64,000 nucleotides of DNA, from NCBI GenBank assembly GCA_963747005.1, contig CAVVDT010000008.1, forward strand, positions 1 to 64,000. The letters run 5' to 3'. The notes under the pieces were generated by a model that was not told where the DNA came from, made no database searches, and saw only the letters and a program-made list of their open reading frames with translations. Positions 36,831 through 45,971 of this stretch are shown piece after piece. The stretch is from CAVVDT01 sp963747005. Lineage in GTDB: Bacteria; Pseudomonadota; Alphaproteobacteria; Rhizobiales; Aestuariivirgaceae. Both the position numbers and the translations under genes were made by a program. How positions within the stretch are numbered: position 1 is the stretch's first letter; each line of letters begins with the position of its first letter.

Positions 36831-37481
36831 CTAACGATTCAGCGCGCTCGGACCGCTGACGAAGGGACTGTCGCGTACGTAAAAACGCAGCAAGAACTCG
36901 GCTGCATGTGAAATGCCGATTCTTGCGCTTGTGCCGATGTCCGCCGGCTGTAGGTCATCGCAGGCCAGCCATAGCGGGCCGTCCCGGCAGAGGTCCGTGC
37001 CGTCCAGCCGGCGATCGATCTGGAGTGCCTGGGCAAGGCGTCCCGGCCCCCGCGTGAGTTGGTGGAGGGATTGCACGCCACGATGTCGCTGCATGATCGG
37101 CATCCCCTGCAGGGGTTCGAGCGCTCTGATGAGAACGCCCGCTCCGATACCGGCGATCTCGCTTGCCACGTTGAGCATGTATGACCTGCCGTAGACGAGG
37201 TAGACGTAGGCATGCCCGTGAGAGAGATAAAGCGAGCGATTGCGCGCCGTCATCCCGCGGTATGTGTGACCGGCAGGATCGCCGACAGGATAGGCTTCCG
37301 TCTCGACGATGCGTCCGCTGACCAGACCCCCGCCCGTCTCGCGCACCAGGATCTTGCCGATCAAACTGCGTGCCAACGAAACTGTGTCGAGCGGTAGCTC
37401 CGCCCGGTCGAGGCGTCTGCGGGCGCTCCACGGGCCGGCTCGCGCCGGCGTGGCGTCATGGTCAGTCGTTTCTCGGATCAT
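36831..37481 (-). CDS. DNA-3-methyladenine glycosylase (AAG/Mpg family)
   Basis: About 216 residues. The key segments are LARSLIGKILVRE, GRIVETEAYPVGDPAGHTYRG with the catalytic glutamate, RNRSLYLSHGHAYVYLVYG and LTRGPGRLAQALQID. The enzyme flips and excises alkylated purines and hypoxanthine in base-excision repair. The start is uncertain (ATG 37481 or 37496); either way the gene overlaps the end of the cupin gene by 20-35 bases, so translation is probably coupled. The unit is cupin then glycosylase, under motif copy J. Confidence 0.92.
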   Translation of the reverse strand: MIRETTDHDATPARAGPWSARRRLDRAELPLDTVSLARSLIGKILVRETGGGLVSGRIVETEAYPVGDPAGHTYRGMTARNRSLYLSHGHAYVYLVYGRSYMLNVASEIAGIGAGVLIRALEPLQGMPIMQRHRGVQSLHQLTRGPGRLAQALQIDRRLDGTDLCRDGPLWLACDDLQPADIGTSARIGISHAAEFLLRFYVRDSPFVSGPSALNR

Positions 37482-37920
37482 CGGCAGGGTCGACATAATC
37501 CAGTCCCAGGGGGCCAATCGCCATGACCTGGCTGATGTAGTCGGATGACTTCGCCCAATGAAAATGCGACTGGCCTCCCGGCAGCACGACCAGACTGCCC
37601 GGCGGATAGCCGACCAGCTTGGTTGCATCGAAGATGTCTCCGAGCCCGATGTAGAAGACCCCCGACATCACGGTGTAGATGCGGTCTTCGGGATGGCGAT
37701 GCGGCATCATCTTGACGCCATGCGGCACCCATACCCGGATGACATAGGGCCCGGCCTGGGTCGGATTGCCCAGCATGGCCGCAAGCCGCACCCCCGACGG
37801 AAAGGCATCGAACGATTGCCATTCGACGTCCTCGGGAAGTATGGCGTGGAAACCGTCCTGGTCGGGGAAGTGGCCGTTGGCACGGGTTCCCATGGCGCGC
37901 GGCTCCTCAATGTCGGACAT
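37462..37920 (-). CDS. Cupin domain-containing protein
   Basis: Protein of 152 residues. The cupin metal motif is visible as VPHGVKMMPHRHPEDRIYTV with GVFYIGLG, and the second motif as PGSLVVLPGGQSHFHW. Small cupins of this type act as isomerases, dioxygenases or sensors; the substrate is unknown. The start at 37920 (MSDIEEPRAMG) follows AAAGGAGTGCC. Motif copy J is 83 bp upstream. Confidence 0.9.
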   Translation of the reverse strand: MSDIEEPRAMGTRANGHFPDQDGFHAILPEDVEWQSFDAFPSGVRLAAMLGNPTQAGPYVIRVWVPHGVKMMPHRHPEDRIYTVMSGVFYIGLGDIFDATKLVGYPPGSLVVLPGGQSHFHWAKSSDYISQVMAIGPLGLDYVDPADDPRND

Positions 37921-38002
37921 ATCGGCACTCCTTTGTGCAACTGATAGCCTGCTGCATCGCTTGTCGCGAAGTCGACTGTCCGGATTTGGCGCCCGAACGG
38001 CC

Positions 38003-38030
38003 ATTGCACCTTGGTATCGAGCGGCAGACC
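38003..38030 (-). promoter_or_regulatory. Copy J of the shared dyad motif (cupin-glycosylase unit), one arm degenerate
   Basis: Plus strand ATTGCACCTTGG then TATCGAGCGGCAGACC. The gene-proximal half matches; the distal arm (ATACC) is lost. Confidence 0.5.
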
Positions 38031-38065
38031 CGGTGAAGACGAGGGGCGATACCCCTTTGTTCAGT

Positions 38066-39007
38066 TCATCTGGCCCGGGGAATAAATCCCGGCACCCCGG
38101 TCTCCACAACGGCGTTGAACCGGACGCTGGTTGCGATGCCATCGCGTATCTCCTGCACGGCGTCGGCGGGCAGGGGTGAAATCTCGAAATTCTCCCTGAT
38201 ATGGTGAGGTGAGGTCGAGGTGGTCAGGAACGCGGTGCCGCGTTGCACGGCCCAGGCCAGTGCAACCTGAGCAGGGGTCTTGTGGACACGCTGCGCGATG
38301 GCCCCGATGACCGGATCGTCCGTTATCCTGGGATCCATTCCATGCCCCAGGGGTGCGAATGCGAGCACCACGATCCCATGCTGGCGACAGAAGTCGAGGA
38401 GCTCCCATTCGGGGAGATAGGGATGCGACTCGACCTGCACCACGGCAGGTTTGATCCGGGCCGCCGCAACAATCTCTTTCAGCTTGTCGAGGCCGATGTC
38501 CGACAGGCCGATGGCCCTGCACCGGCCCTCGTCCACGAGTCGCTCCATCGCCTGCCACGTCTCTGCCAGCGTTACCCCGGAATCATAGATCACCTGACCG
38601 GCCGCGTCTCTCGGATCCTGTTCGTCGCCGGGTTGAAAGGCAAAGGGGGTATGGATCAGGTAGCCATCAGCATAGTCGATTTGCAGACGACGAAGACTCG
38701 CCTCGAAGGCGGGCTTGACCCGCTCGGGACGGTGATTGCTGTTCCACAACTTGGTGGTGACGAAGACGTCCCCGCGGCGAGCCGTTCCGGCCTTGAATGT
38801 TTCCCCCATTGCATTGCCGACCACGTGTTCATTGCGGTAGCGCTCTGAACAATCGAAGTGCCGAAAGCCCACTTCCAACGCGACTTTGATAGCCTGGTTG
38901 GCCACGACAGGGTCCGGAATCAGGGTGCCGAACCCGACGGCCGGGATCGCCCCGCTGCCGTGGGCAAGGGGTATCCTGGTATAACGAAGCGTGTCAGCGG
39001 CGGGCAT
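38066..39007 (-). CDS. Aldo/keto reductase (second)
   Basis: Protein of 313 residues. AVGFGTLIPDPVVANQAIK, catalytic FDCSERYRNEHVVG, lysine in VFVTTKLWN, and the NADP-binding end QVALAWAVQRGTAFLTTST fit the AKR superfamily, in the group acting on aldoses and small ketones. The start at 39007 follows AAAGGAG at 7 bases. It is 132 bp downstream of the MOSC-reductase gene on the same strand, with no motif copy in between, so it may be cotranscribed with it. Confidence 0.9.
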   Translation of the reverse strand: MPAADTLRYTRIPLAHGSGAIPAVGFGTLIPDPVVANQAIKVALEVGFRHFDCSERYRNEHVVGNAMGETFKAGTARRGDVFVTTKLWNSNHRPERVKPAFEASLRRLQIDYADGYLIHTPFAFQPGDEQDPRDAAGQVIYDSGVTLAETWQAMERLVDEGRCRAIGLSDIGLDKLKEIVAAARIKPAVVQVESHPYLPEWELLDFCRQHGIVVLAFAPLGHGMDPRITDDPVIGAIAQRVHKTPAQVALAWAVQRGTAFLTTSTSPHHIRENFEISPLPADAVQEIRDGIATSVRFNAVVETGVPGFIPRAR

Positions 39008-39138
39008 GCTCATACTCCTTTGTCCGCATTCGACGGCACAACACGAGCCTGTGCGATCGGACGATCCGGACCTTCGATCTTGCGCCGGGAGGCGAGCTGC
39101 GTCGCGCAAGCCACGGCAATTGATCGGGCCTAGTGGCG

Positions 39139-40170
39139 TCACAAATCAATCACGATGTCCCCCTTTGGTTGCGAACAGCACATCAGCATATTGCCCTCGG
39201 CTGGTGCATCGATCGGCTCCGGCCGGTAGCAGATCCTCCCGGCCACAAGTGCCGTCTCGCAGGTATGGCACACCCCCGTTCGACACGACCATCTGACCGG
39301 AACGTCGCAAGCTTCGGCCAGATCGAGCAAGCTGTTGTAGGTGGGTTCCCATCGGACATTGAGTCGGCTGCGGGCGAACGTCACCTGCGCTCCTGAGCCG
39401 GAAGGCCCTGAAGGCAGATGCGGCGGCCGGCGCGGCGCAGCAGCAACCCCGGGCGTGATAGATGGACCGGCGCCGAACGTCTCGGTGTGAATGCAATCTG
39501 GCGCGACACCCAGGGCTTCAAGGCCGTCACTCAGATCGGTCATGAAAGTCGACGGCCCGCAAATATAGAAGTCACCATTTCGTGGCACTTCAAGCTCCTG
39601 GAGCATACGGATATTGAGGCGCCCGGAAGCGTCGAAATCAATGTCGGGCCGATCCTCGGGACCAGGGGCGCTATAACAAACATGGCGGTGGTGGTGGGCA
39701 AGCGCGTGCAGCAGCCTGCGGGACTCCTCGGCAAACGGATGTTCGCGGCCGTTGCTGGCCCCGTATAGCCACCACACCTGTCTCGTCGATGCTTCGGCCG
39801 CCAAGGCGTGGAGCATCGCAATCACAGGCGTCACGCCGATCCCGGCACTCAACAGAACAACCGGCGTGTCGACTGGCCGGAGTGTGAAACTGCCGCGTGC
39901 CGCGCTCGCCTGCACGATGTCGCCCACGCGCAGCTCGTCGTCGATGTAGGCACCGGCCGCGCCATGAGCTTCCCGCTTGACGCTCACTCGGTAGCTCGGG
40001 GCACCCGGTTCGCCGGACAGTGAATAGCTGCGGATGAGCGCGGGCGCGGAAGCCGGCCCGAGCCGCAGCACGACAAACTGCCCGGGGAGAGCCGCGACAA
40101 GAGAGTGGCCGTCGGGGGATTCAAGTACCAGCGAAATCACTTTGCTGCTCTCGCGCACCTTGCGCGCCAC
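39139..40170 (-). CDS. FAD/2Fe-2S reductase half of a frameshifted MOSC-oxidoreductase gene
   Basis: About 343 residues as an open frame. A flavin-reductase FAD domain (PGQFVVLRLG, IRSYSLSGEPG), an NAD domain (LLSAGIGVTPVIAMLHAL, DFYICGPSTFMTDLSDG), and a C-terminal plant-type 2Fe-2S domain (VRWSCRTGVCHTCETALV with CCSQP) are present. In many bacteria this module is fused behind a MOSC domain. Here the frame that joins them (AWRGFRPLRVARKVRES) runs upstream of 40170 into the end of the MOSC gene but is out of phase with it by one base. The lone ATG at 40170 is probably not a natural start. Confidence 0.85.
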   Translation of the reverse strand: MARKVRESSKVISLVLESPDGHSLVAALPGQFVVLRLGPASAPALIRSYSLSGEPGAPSYRVSVKREAHGAAGAYIDDELRVGDIVQASAARGSFTLRPVDTPVVLLSAGIGVTPVIAMLHALAAEASTRQVWWLYGASNGREHPFAEESRRLLHALAHHHRHVCYSAPGPEDRPDIDFDASGRLNIRMLQELEVPRNGDFYICGPSTFMTDLSDGLEALGVAPDCIHTETFGAGPSITPGVAAAPRRPPHLPSGPSGSGAQVTFARSRLNVRWEPTYNSLLDLAEACDVPVRWSCRTGVCHTCETALVAGRICYRPEPIDAPAEGNMLMCCSQPKGDIVIDL

Positions 40171-40898
40171 GCGAAGCGGACGGAAACCACGCCATGCCGG
40201 GGGGACTCCAACGGTCCGGTGAGCCCTGGGTTTCCTGTCGTGACGCCATCCTTTCGGTCCTGCGTGTGCAGCGCTTCGAAGGAACTGCGCCAGTCGTCGC
40301 TCAGCGCCACGATGCGTAGCGCGCGTTGCAGTCGATCAGGGGGGTGGCCGGGCTTGTACATGAGCGCATCGATCTCAACCACGCTCATGCGCTCGGGTCC
40401 GAGCGCGACCCGCGTGATCTCGTCGCCGGCCTCCACTTCGCCTTCCTCCAGCACACGCATGTAGAAGCCCGGCCTGCCGTGCCTGACCAGCAGCGCGGCC
40501 ATTTCCGGCTCGTTCATGCGGATGCCCAGCCGGTAACAGGGAACGCGCGGCTGCGTCACCTCGAATAAGGCGCCGCCGCTCCGGTAACGGTCACCGATGC
40601 ACACCTCGGCATCAGGCAGCCCATCGACAGTGAAATTCTCCCCGAACTGCCCAAAGGTGAAGTCGTTCCGGCGCAACTGCTTTTGCCAGTACCGGTAGGA
40701 ATCGATCTGATAGACAAGGACGGCCCGCTTTTCGCCGCCATGGCCGGCCAGGTCAGCCTGACCGTCGCCGTCGATATTAAGTCGACGTACCATGCGCGGT
40801 CCTTCAACCGGTGCCTTCCAAATGCCGGTGTGGACGATCTTGCCTTGCCAGGTGACGTCCCGCGGCAGGCCAACATTGACCGACAGCAAGCGTGCCAT
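40137..40898 (-). CDS. MOSC domain half of the same gene (YiiM-like)
   Basis: About 253 residues. MOSC features are ALVYQIDSYRYWQ, FGQFGENFTVDGLPDAEVCIG, and the candidate cofactor-binding cysteine in QPRVPCYRLGIRM. A 3-alpha domain follows near 150-220. MOSC proteins bind the molybdenum cofactor or use it to reduce N-hydroxylated compounds, taking electrons from the attached reductase. At a run of six Gs (plus strand 40199-40204) the frame leaves the expected PPAWRGFRPLRVA; one more base would restore a single protein. Start 40898 (MARLLSVNVG). Motif copy F is 203 bp upstream. Confidence 0.88.
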   Translation of the reverse strand: MARLLSVNVGLPRDVTWQGKIVHTGIWKAPVEGPRMVRRLNIDGDGQADLAGHGGEKRAVLVYQIDSYRYWQKQLRRNDFTFGQFGENFTVDGLPDAEVCIGDRYRSGGALFEVTQPRVPCYRLGIRMNEPEMAALLVRHGRPGFYMRVLEEGEVEAGDEITRVALGPERMSVVEIDALMYKPGHPPDRLQRALRIVALSDDWRSSFEALHTQDRKDGVTTGNPGLTGPLESPRHGVVSVRFAWRARCARAAK

Positions 40899-41321
40899 CG
40901 CGTATCTCCCTTACCGCGCCTGCCTGACCATTTCCGGGCCCATGACGTTAATGGGCGGGTTATCGAAGGTGACCCGCCAACAGGCCGCCGATCTCTTCGC
41001 AAGTCGAATTTGCACCGGCTTCGACAGATCGTTCATCAAGGCCGCCTGTAGCTACCACATGCGCTTGGTGCCAAGATCTCTCACGGGCTCGCGGGCCGCC
41101 AGTAGACTATGGTGTCGCCGACGCCATGCCAGGGACTCCGGAACGCCGGCGTATTCGCGATCAGACAGCCGATGTTGTCCGGAAGCCGATCGAAGCGGTC
41201 GAACAGCTTCGACATCGCCCCTGCCCTATCGTTTCGGTAAGGACCGGAAGCGTTGGTTGCGGCAGGTCAAGTCGCCGGCTCGGAGTGCACTATGCTGGCG
41301 AGACGGGTCGTGGCAAAGGCT
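40899..41321. other. Intergenic region between MOSC gene and regulator 3' end
   Basis: Contains motif copy F at 41101-41128. ORFs reading through it are not supported by ribosome sites or recognisable products. Confidence 0.45.
41101..41128 (-). promoter_or_regulatory. Copy F of the shared dyad motif (MOSC-reductase unit)
   Basis: Plus strand AGTAGACTATGG then TGTCGCCGACGCCATG. The core GGTGTCGCCGACGCC is a nearly perfect palindrome. Confidence 0.6.
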
Positions 41322-44168
41322 TCAGGCCAATTCATCCAGCAAGGCCCTGGCCTGTTTCAGTCTCAATGTGGAAAAGCCCTCGGTAAAGTGATCGTATACC
41401 GGCAAGAGCACCGCATGGGCCTCGGCGTCTCTTTGCTGACTTCGCAGCAGCTTTGCTAGGCTTATGGCCGCACATAACTCCCAGTATAACGCCTCCTGCG
41501 CATGTGCGTGAAGCATCGACTGGTGAAACAATTCCTCCATCTGCGCCGGGTCATGAAGGCCGCGCATCCCATACAGTTCGCCCTTGATCCTCAAGATTTC
41601 AGGTATGAACCATCGATAGTCGGTCCCTTGCGCAAAGCGCAAAGTCTCATCGATCTCGCCCAGACCGTCATTGACGCGGCCAATCGCGCCAAGAGCAACG
41701 GCGAGTTCCGCCCGAAAAAGGGGATAGAACAGCAGATGCTTGGCTTCGAGTATTTCAGCCAGTCCTGAACGAAGCAGATCGATCCCGATCTCAGGCTCGC
41801 CTAGCTTCACCGCCAGGGCGCCCCTCATACAACAGCCGACGGCATTGAAGGGGCGCAAGCCGTGCTTGTAGGCGTGATTGACCAGCTCTTCACTGTGGTC
41901 TTTCGCGCAATCCAGCTCACCGATATTCAGAAAGATGACCGCCGCCGCCCATGCAAGGGCGACACACAGCGCCGTCGGCTGGTTCGTCCCGCGCGCCTCC
42001 TCGATCGCGGTCGTTGCCACCCTCGATGCCACATCCAATAGGCCCTGAGATAATAAATTGACGGAGTTGTGGCTGAGGGCCGAGACGCGCAGGTCGCTGG
42101 CAAAGCGAATCATGTCCCGACCCCGTCTTCCCACGGGATAGTGGTCGATCGCCCAACTGAGCCGTTCATTGGCCTCGGTGTGCGCGGCCAGATAGGTCTG
42201 GGCCACACCTATCAGCCAGGCGGCGGTTGCCCGGGACTGCAGATCGCGAATTCTGGCCACTTTTTCGTATTCGCGTGCAAAAGCCAGTGCGTCATGCAAT
42301 GCCATGGCACGGGCAGAGAACAGCCAGAGACCATAAGTTGCGCGCTGCTGGTAGTCGAAGTCCTCGAATTCCCGCGCCAGTTCCAGTGCCCGCGTTAGGG
42401 CAGCGCGAGCGTGAGTGCCGCTTCCCTGGGTATAGATGAGGCCAAAGCCTAGACTGCATTGCAGAACCATTTCGGAGTGGGTGCCGGCGGCGTCGCCAAT
42501 CTGTGCCAGCGCCCTGCCGGCCCAATCGCAAGACTCAGCGACCAGCGATACGGCGACCCAGAAATCAATTGTGGCGGCGGCAAGAGCGGCCCCGAGAACG
42601 GTATCGCCAACGGGTGAAAGCGCCCAATTCAGTGCCGCCCGAAGATTGTCGACTTCTCGCCGATAGTGGTCAAGGTCGTCGATAGCGGCCTGATGCTGCT
42701 CTTCGATTGCAAAGGGGGCGAACAAGGCCAGATAGAATTCCGCGTGGCGGCGGGCGACCGGTCCGGTATTGCCACTTTCGGCGAGCTTTTCGAGCGCATA
42801 AACGCGGACCGTCTCGAGCAGGCGCCAGCGCCTGGCGGTCTCCGGCCCGTCCAATGTCACCAGCGACTTCGAGACAAGGCTTGAGATGCCGAGTGCGACG
42901 CTGGATTCGGTGTCGCCTGCGACGGCCGTCGCCCCTACGAGCGTGAACCCGGCGGGGAACACCGCGAGTTGCTGCAAAAGGCGCTTTTCTGCCTCGGGCA
43001 ACAGCTCATAACTCCAGTCCAGAGTCGCTCGCAGCGTCCGATGCCGCGGCAGCGCCGTTCGCCGGCCGCCTGTGAGCAATGCGAAGCGGTCGTCCAGATG
43101 TTCGGAGACCTGCTGAATTCCAAGGGTGGCCGCTCGCGCCGCCGCGAATTCAATGGCTAGCGGAATGCCGTCAAGCCGACGGCAAATTGCCGCGATTACC
43201 GGAAGCTTGTCGGCATTTGGCCGGAAGTCTGCTCGCAACGACCGCGTCCTTTCATTGAACAACTGCACAGCAGAATGCCCAAGCACATCCGACGCCTCCA
43301 GGTGCGGCTCCGGCACCTCCAGCGGCGGTACCCGATAAACACACTCGCCCTCGACACGCAGCACCTCTCGGCTCGTTGCGAGTATTGTCGTGCGCGGGCA
43401 AAGGCGCATGAATGCTTCTGCCATGCGTGCCGCGGCGTCGATGACGTGTTCACAGTTGTCGAGAACGAGGAGGACCTTCCTGTGACCCGTCGCTCGGGCT
43501 ACCGATGCCGTTGAAATCTCATCGCCGCTCAATTGCAGGTTCAGCACGTGAGCGACGGCAGATGGCACGTGTTCGGGATCGGACAGCGAGGCCAGCTCGA
43601 CCAACAAGACATCGCTCGCGAGCGTCGGGAACAGGTTGCGCGCCACCTCGGATGCCAGCACCGTCTTGCCGATCCCGCCCGGCCCTGTAAGCGTCACTAC
43701 CCGGTAGGCCGACAGCAGGTCGCGCAGATGATGCACGGCTGTCTCCCGCCCGAAAAGGGCCGGTGCCCCGAACGCAACATTGGTCAGAAAAGGATGATCG
43801 ACCGTTCGAGCCAGCTCGGGCGGATTCGGCTTTTCCGGCGTGCTTTCATGCCGCACTGTCCAGTCGCCCACCAGCCGATAGCCGCGACCCGTAACCGTCT
43901 TGAGGATGCCGCGGTCCTCCCCCAGCGCCCTTCGGATCGCGGAGATATGGACTTGAATGGTGTTGTCCTCGACGATGGAGCGTTGCCACACACGCGTCAT
44001 GAGGTCGTCCTTGGTTACGACCTCGCCGGCGGCCTTCACCAGCGCTTCGATAATCTCGAAGGCGCGATTGCCAATTGGTACGGCTACCCCGTTGGCGCGC
44101 AATTCGCGCTCGGCGAGGTTGACCTCCCATCCGCCGGACTCAAACACGAGCGATTCGCGCTGCTGCAC
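41322..44168 (-). CDS. Winged-helix / P-loop ATPase / TPR transcriptional regulator
   Basis: Protein of 948 residues. An OmpR-type winged helix occupies about 10-105 (RAFEIIEALVKAAGEVVTKD, VHISAIRRALGED, VTGRGYRLVGDW). A signalling ATPase domain follows with Walker A LTGPGGIGKTVLASEVAR near 160, Walker B-like VLLVLDNCEHV, and the ILATSREVLRVEGE sensor segment. The C-terminal half is helical TPR-like repeats. These proteins are single-chain activators in which ligand and ATP state control DNA binding. It is divergent from a FixJ-like regulator; TTCAG direct repeats in the shared promoter region suit a winged-helix dimer. It is a candidate controller of the island. Confidence 0.9.
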   Translation of the reverse strand: MQQRESLVFESGGWEVNLAERELRANGVAVPIGNRAFEIIEALVKAAGEVVTKDDLMTRVWQRSIVEDNTIQVHISAIRRALGEDRGILKTVTGRGYRLVGDWTVRHESTPEKPNPPELARTVDHPFLTNVAFGAPALFGRETAVHHLRDLLSAYRVVTLTGPGGIGKTVLASEVARNLFPTLASDVLLVELASLSDPEHVPSAVAHVLNLQLSGDEISTASVARATGHRKVLLVLDNCEHVIDAAARMAEAFMRLCPRTTILATSREVLRVEGECVYRVPPLEVPEPHLEASDVLGHSAVQLFNERTRSLRADFRPNADKLPVIAAICRRLDGIPLAIEFAAARAATLGIQQVSEHLDDRFALLTGGRRTALPRHRTLRATLDWSYELLPEAEKRLLQQLAVFPAGFTLVGATAVAGDTESSVALGISSLVSKSLVTLDGPETARRWRLLETVRVYALEKLAESGNTGPVARRHAEFYLALFAPFAIEEQHQAAIDDLDHYRREVDNLRAALNWALSPVGDTVLGAALAAATIDFWVAVSLVAESCDWAGRALAQIGDAAGTHSEMVLQCSLGFGLIYTQGSGTHARAALTRALELAREFEDFDYQQRATYGLWLFSARAMALHDALAFAREYEKVARIRDLQSRATAAWLIGVAQTYLAAHTEANERLSWAIDHYPVGRRGRDMIRFASDLRVSALSHNSVNLLSQGLLDVASRVATTAIEEARGTNQPTALCVALAWAAAVIFLNIGELDCAKDHSEELVNHAYKHGLRPFNAVGCCMRGALAVKLGEPEIGIDLLRSGLAEILEAKHLLFYPLFRAELAVALGAIGRVNDGLGEIDETLRFAQGTDYRWFIPEILRIKGELYGMRGLHDPAQMEELFHQSMLHAHAQEALYWELCAAISLAKLLRSQQRDAEAHAVLLPVYDHFTEGFSTLRLKQARALLDELA

Positions 44169-44276
44169 GAAGAGTCCTCCGCAGCTGGACCGTCAAATCT
44201 TAACCGACAGTGGGGCGCAGGCAAGCAGCGAAAGAGAACTGATCGTCGCACCCCAGGCCTGGCCAGTCGCCAAGTT

Positions 44277-44310
44277 CCTTCAGCATTTTTCAGGTCTGTT
44301 TCAGGACACC
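44277..44310. promoter_or_regulatory. Triple TTCAG direct repeat in the divergent regulator promoter
   Basis: TTCAG at 44279, 44289 and 44300, at 10-11 bp spacing, one helical turn apart. Direct repeats at this spacing are the usual binding pattern of OmpR-type winged-helix proteins. A near-identical copy lies at 52241. Confidence 0.65.
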
Positions 44311-44479
44311 ACGCGCTCATTCCTGCAAACTGCAAATGGAAAGCAGCAGGGTTTTACCTTGCATGTCAAGAAAGTGAGACAAGGCAAGACCTGCCCGGAA
44401 CCGCTGGCGATTGGCATGGCGGGATGGGTGCCTGACAAGGAATATCGGTGCACCCGTCGCAGAACCGAGGAGATTTTCA

Positions 44480-45286
44480 ATGATAGCCATGAGCGATATC
44501 AGCACGGTGACCGCGTCTGAACGTCACCTGAGATTGTCCCGAACCTCCGCGCAACCGGCCGAGCCCCGCCCCGCCCCGACTGTCTTCGTCATCAACGACG
44601 ATGAGCCGGTGCGCGAGGCGCTGGGCTCACGTATCCGCCGCTCAGGTTGGCAAACCGAGACATTCGCGACTGCACGGCAATTCTTCTTCCGCTCTACGGT
44701 GCCCTGTCCGTGCTGCCTGGTGCTCGACATCGCTGTCCCCGACCTCAAAGGTGCCGAACTTCAAAGGCGCATAGCAGCCAATCACATTGACATGCCCATC
44801 ATCCTCACCAGGGGTTATGGCGACGTGGTCATGATGGTGCAGGCAACCCGGGGAGATGCCGTCGAACTCGTGAAGCAGCCGTTCGGCGGCGATGAACTTG
44901 TAAGCGCCGTCGCGTACGCAATCGAGCACAGTGAAGCGGCGCTGCAACATGAGGCGGGGGTACAAGCGCTTCGCGATCGCCTCGCTACACTCAGCCGCCG
45001 GGAACGACAGGTCATGGAACTGGTTGTTACCGGCTTGTTGAACAAGGTGATCGCATACGAGCTTGGCATCAGCGAGATTACGGTCAAGGCGCACCGCGGC
45101 AGGGTGATGCGGAAAATGCAGGCCCGCACTCTTGCCGACCTCATCATGATGGCCACAAGCCTCGGTCTGACAGGCGATCGACAGGCAAGCGCCCCGCCCG
45201 TCGCGATGGACAGACAGCCGCAGCCACAGCATTTTCACCTTGACCGGCCGGGTGCGATCGCCTCGGCAGACTACCGCGCTGCATGA
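44480..45286 (+). CDS. FixJ/NarL-type response regulator
   Basis: Protein of 268 residues. A receiver domain at about 40-155 shows the acidic pair in VFVINDDEPVREAL and the phospho-accepting Asp in CLVLDIAVPDLKG. The position that normally carries Lys before Pro (TKPF) reads KQPF here, so the conserved lysine appears shifted or replaced. The LuxR-type helix-turn-helix lies near 185-245 (LSRRERQVMELVVTGLLNKV, SEITVKAHRGRVMRKM). The start at 44480 follows GAGGAG by 7 bases; ATG 44489 is possible. No histidine kinase is adjacent. It is divergent from the winged-helix ATPase regulator. Confidence 0.9.
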   Translation: MIAMSDISTVTASERHLRLSRTSAQPAEPRPAPTVFVINDDEPVREALGSRIRRSGWQTETFATARQFFFRSTVPCPCCLVLDIAVPDLKGAELQRRIAANHIDMPIILTRGYGDVVMMVQATRGDAVELVKQPFGGDELVSAVAYAIEHSEAALQHEAGVQALRDRLATLSRRERQVMELVVTGLLNKVIAYELGISEITVKAHRGRVMRKMQARTLADLIMMATSLGLTGDRQASAPPVAMDRQPQPQHFHLDRPGAIASADYRAA

Positions 45287-45478
45287 GCATGCTTCCATAG
45301 CCTTCGCGGTCAACTCGCCCAAGACAGACCGCCGACGAGGCCCCGTCAATCTGGGCTGTCCATGCCCCTGCTCGCTATATCGGCAACGCTCATGCGCGCG
45401 AGCGCGAGGGTGCGGGGGGCTCAGGCATGAAGCTCGATTCGGCGAATGCCCGCAGCGATGTCCCCCCAGACCCAGCCC

Positions 45479-45898
45479 TCAGACCAGATTGATTGCGACC
45501 TCGATATTACCGCGTGTGGCGCGCGAATACGGGCACAGTTGATGCGCCTCATCGACAATTGCCTGGGCGACTTCGCGCGCCACGCCTGGCAGACTGATGT
45601 TGAGGCGGGCTGCCAGGGTGTAGGCACCATCGACGAGGGTCAGATCGACTTCCGCATCGATGGCGAAGTCGGAGGGAAGTGCTACTCGCTTCTTGCGAGC
45701 CGCGAGCCCCATCGCGCTTTCAAAGCAGGCTGACCAACCGGCGGCGAACAACTGCTCCGGATTTGTGCCGGGGCCGCCCGAACCGGGCGGTGAGAGCTTG
45801 ACCACGAGGTGGTTGTCGGAGCTGCGGGATTCACCTTTTTCCCGCCCACCCGTGGTGCGGGTCTTCGCGGTGTAGAGTAATTTTACATTTTGGCCCAT
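45479..45898 (-). CDS. ohr: Organic hydroperoxide resistance protein (Ohr, OsmC family)
   Basis: Protein of 139 residues. The two reactive cysteines are in AAGWSACFESAMG and HQLCPYSRATRGNIEV, and the N-terminus has TGGREKGESRSSD, all as in Ohr. The enzyme reduces organic hydroperoxides with electrons from dihydrolipoamide. No OhrR repressor gene is adjacent and no copy of the island motif is seen upstream, so its control may be separate. Confidence 0.94.
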   Translation of the reverse strand: MGQNVKLLYTAKTRTTGGREKGESRSSDNHLVVKLSPPGSGGPGTNPEQLFAAGWSACFESAMGLAARKKRVALPSDFAIDAEVDLTLVDGAYTLAARLNISLPGVAREVAQAIVDEAHQLCPYSRATRGNIEVAINLV

Positions 45899-45971
45899 TG
45901 TAGATGCCCTTTATCAGAAAGATTACGTGTGATGCTTGACTTCGTCCTAGAAAATATCGCTTTTCGATTTT

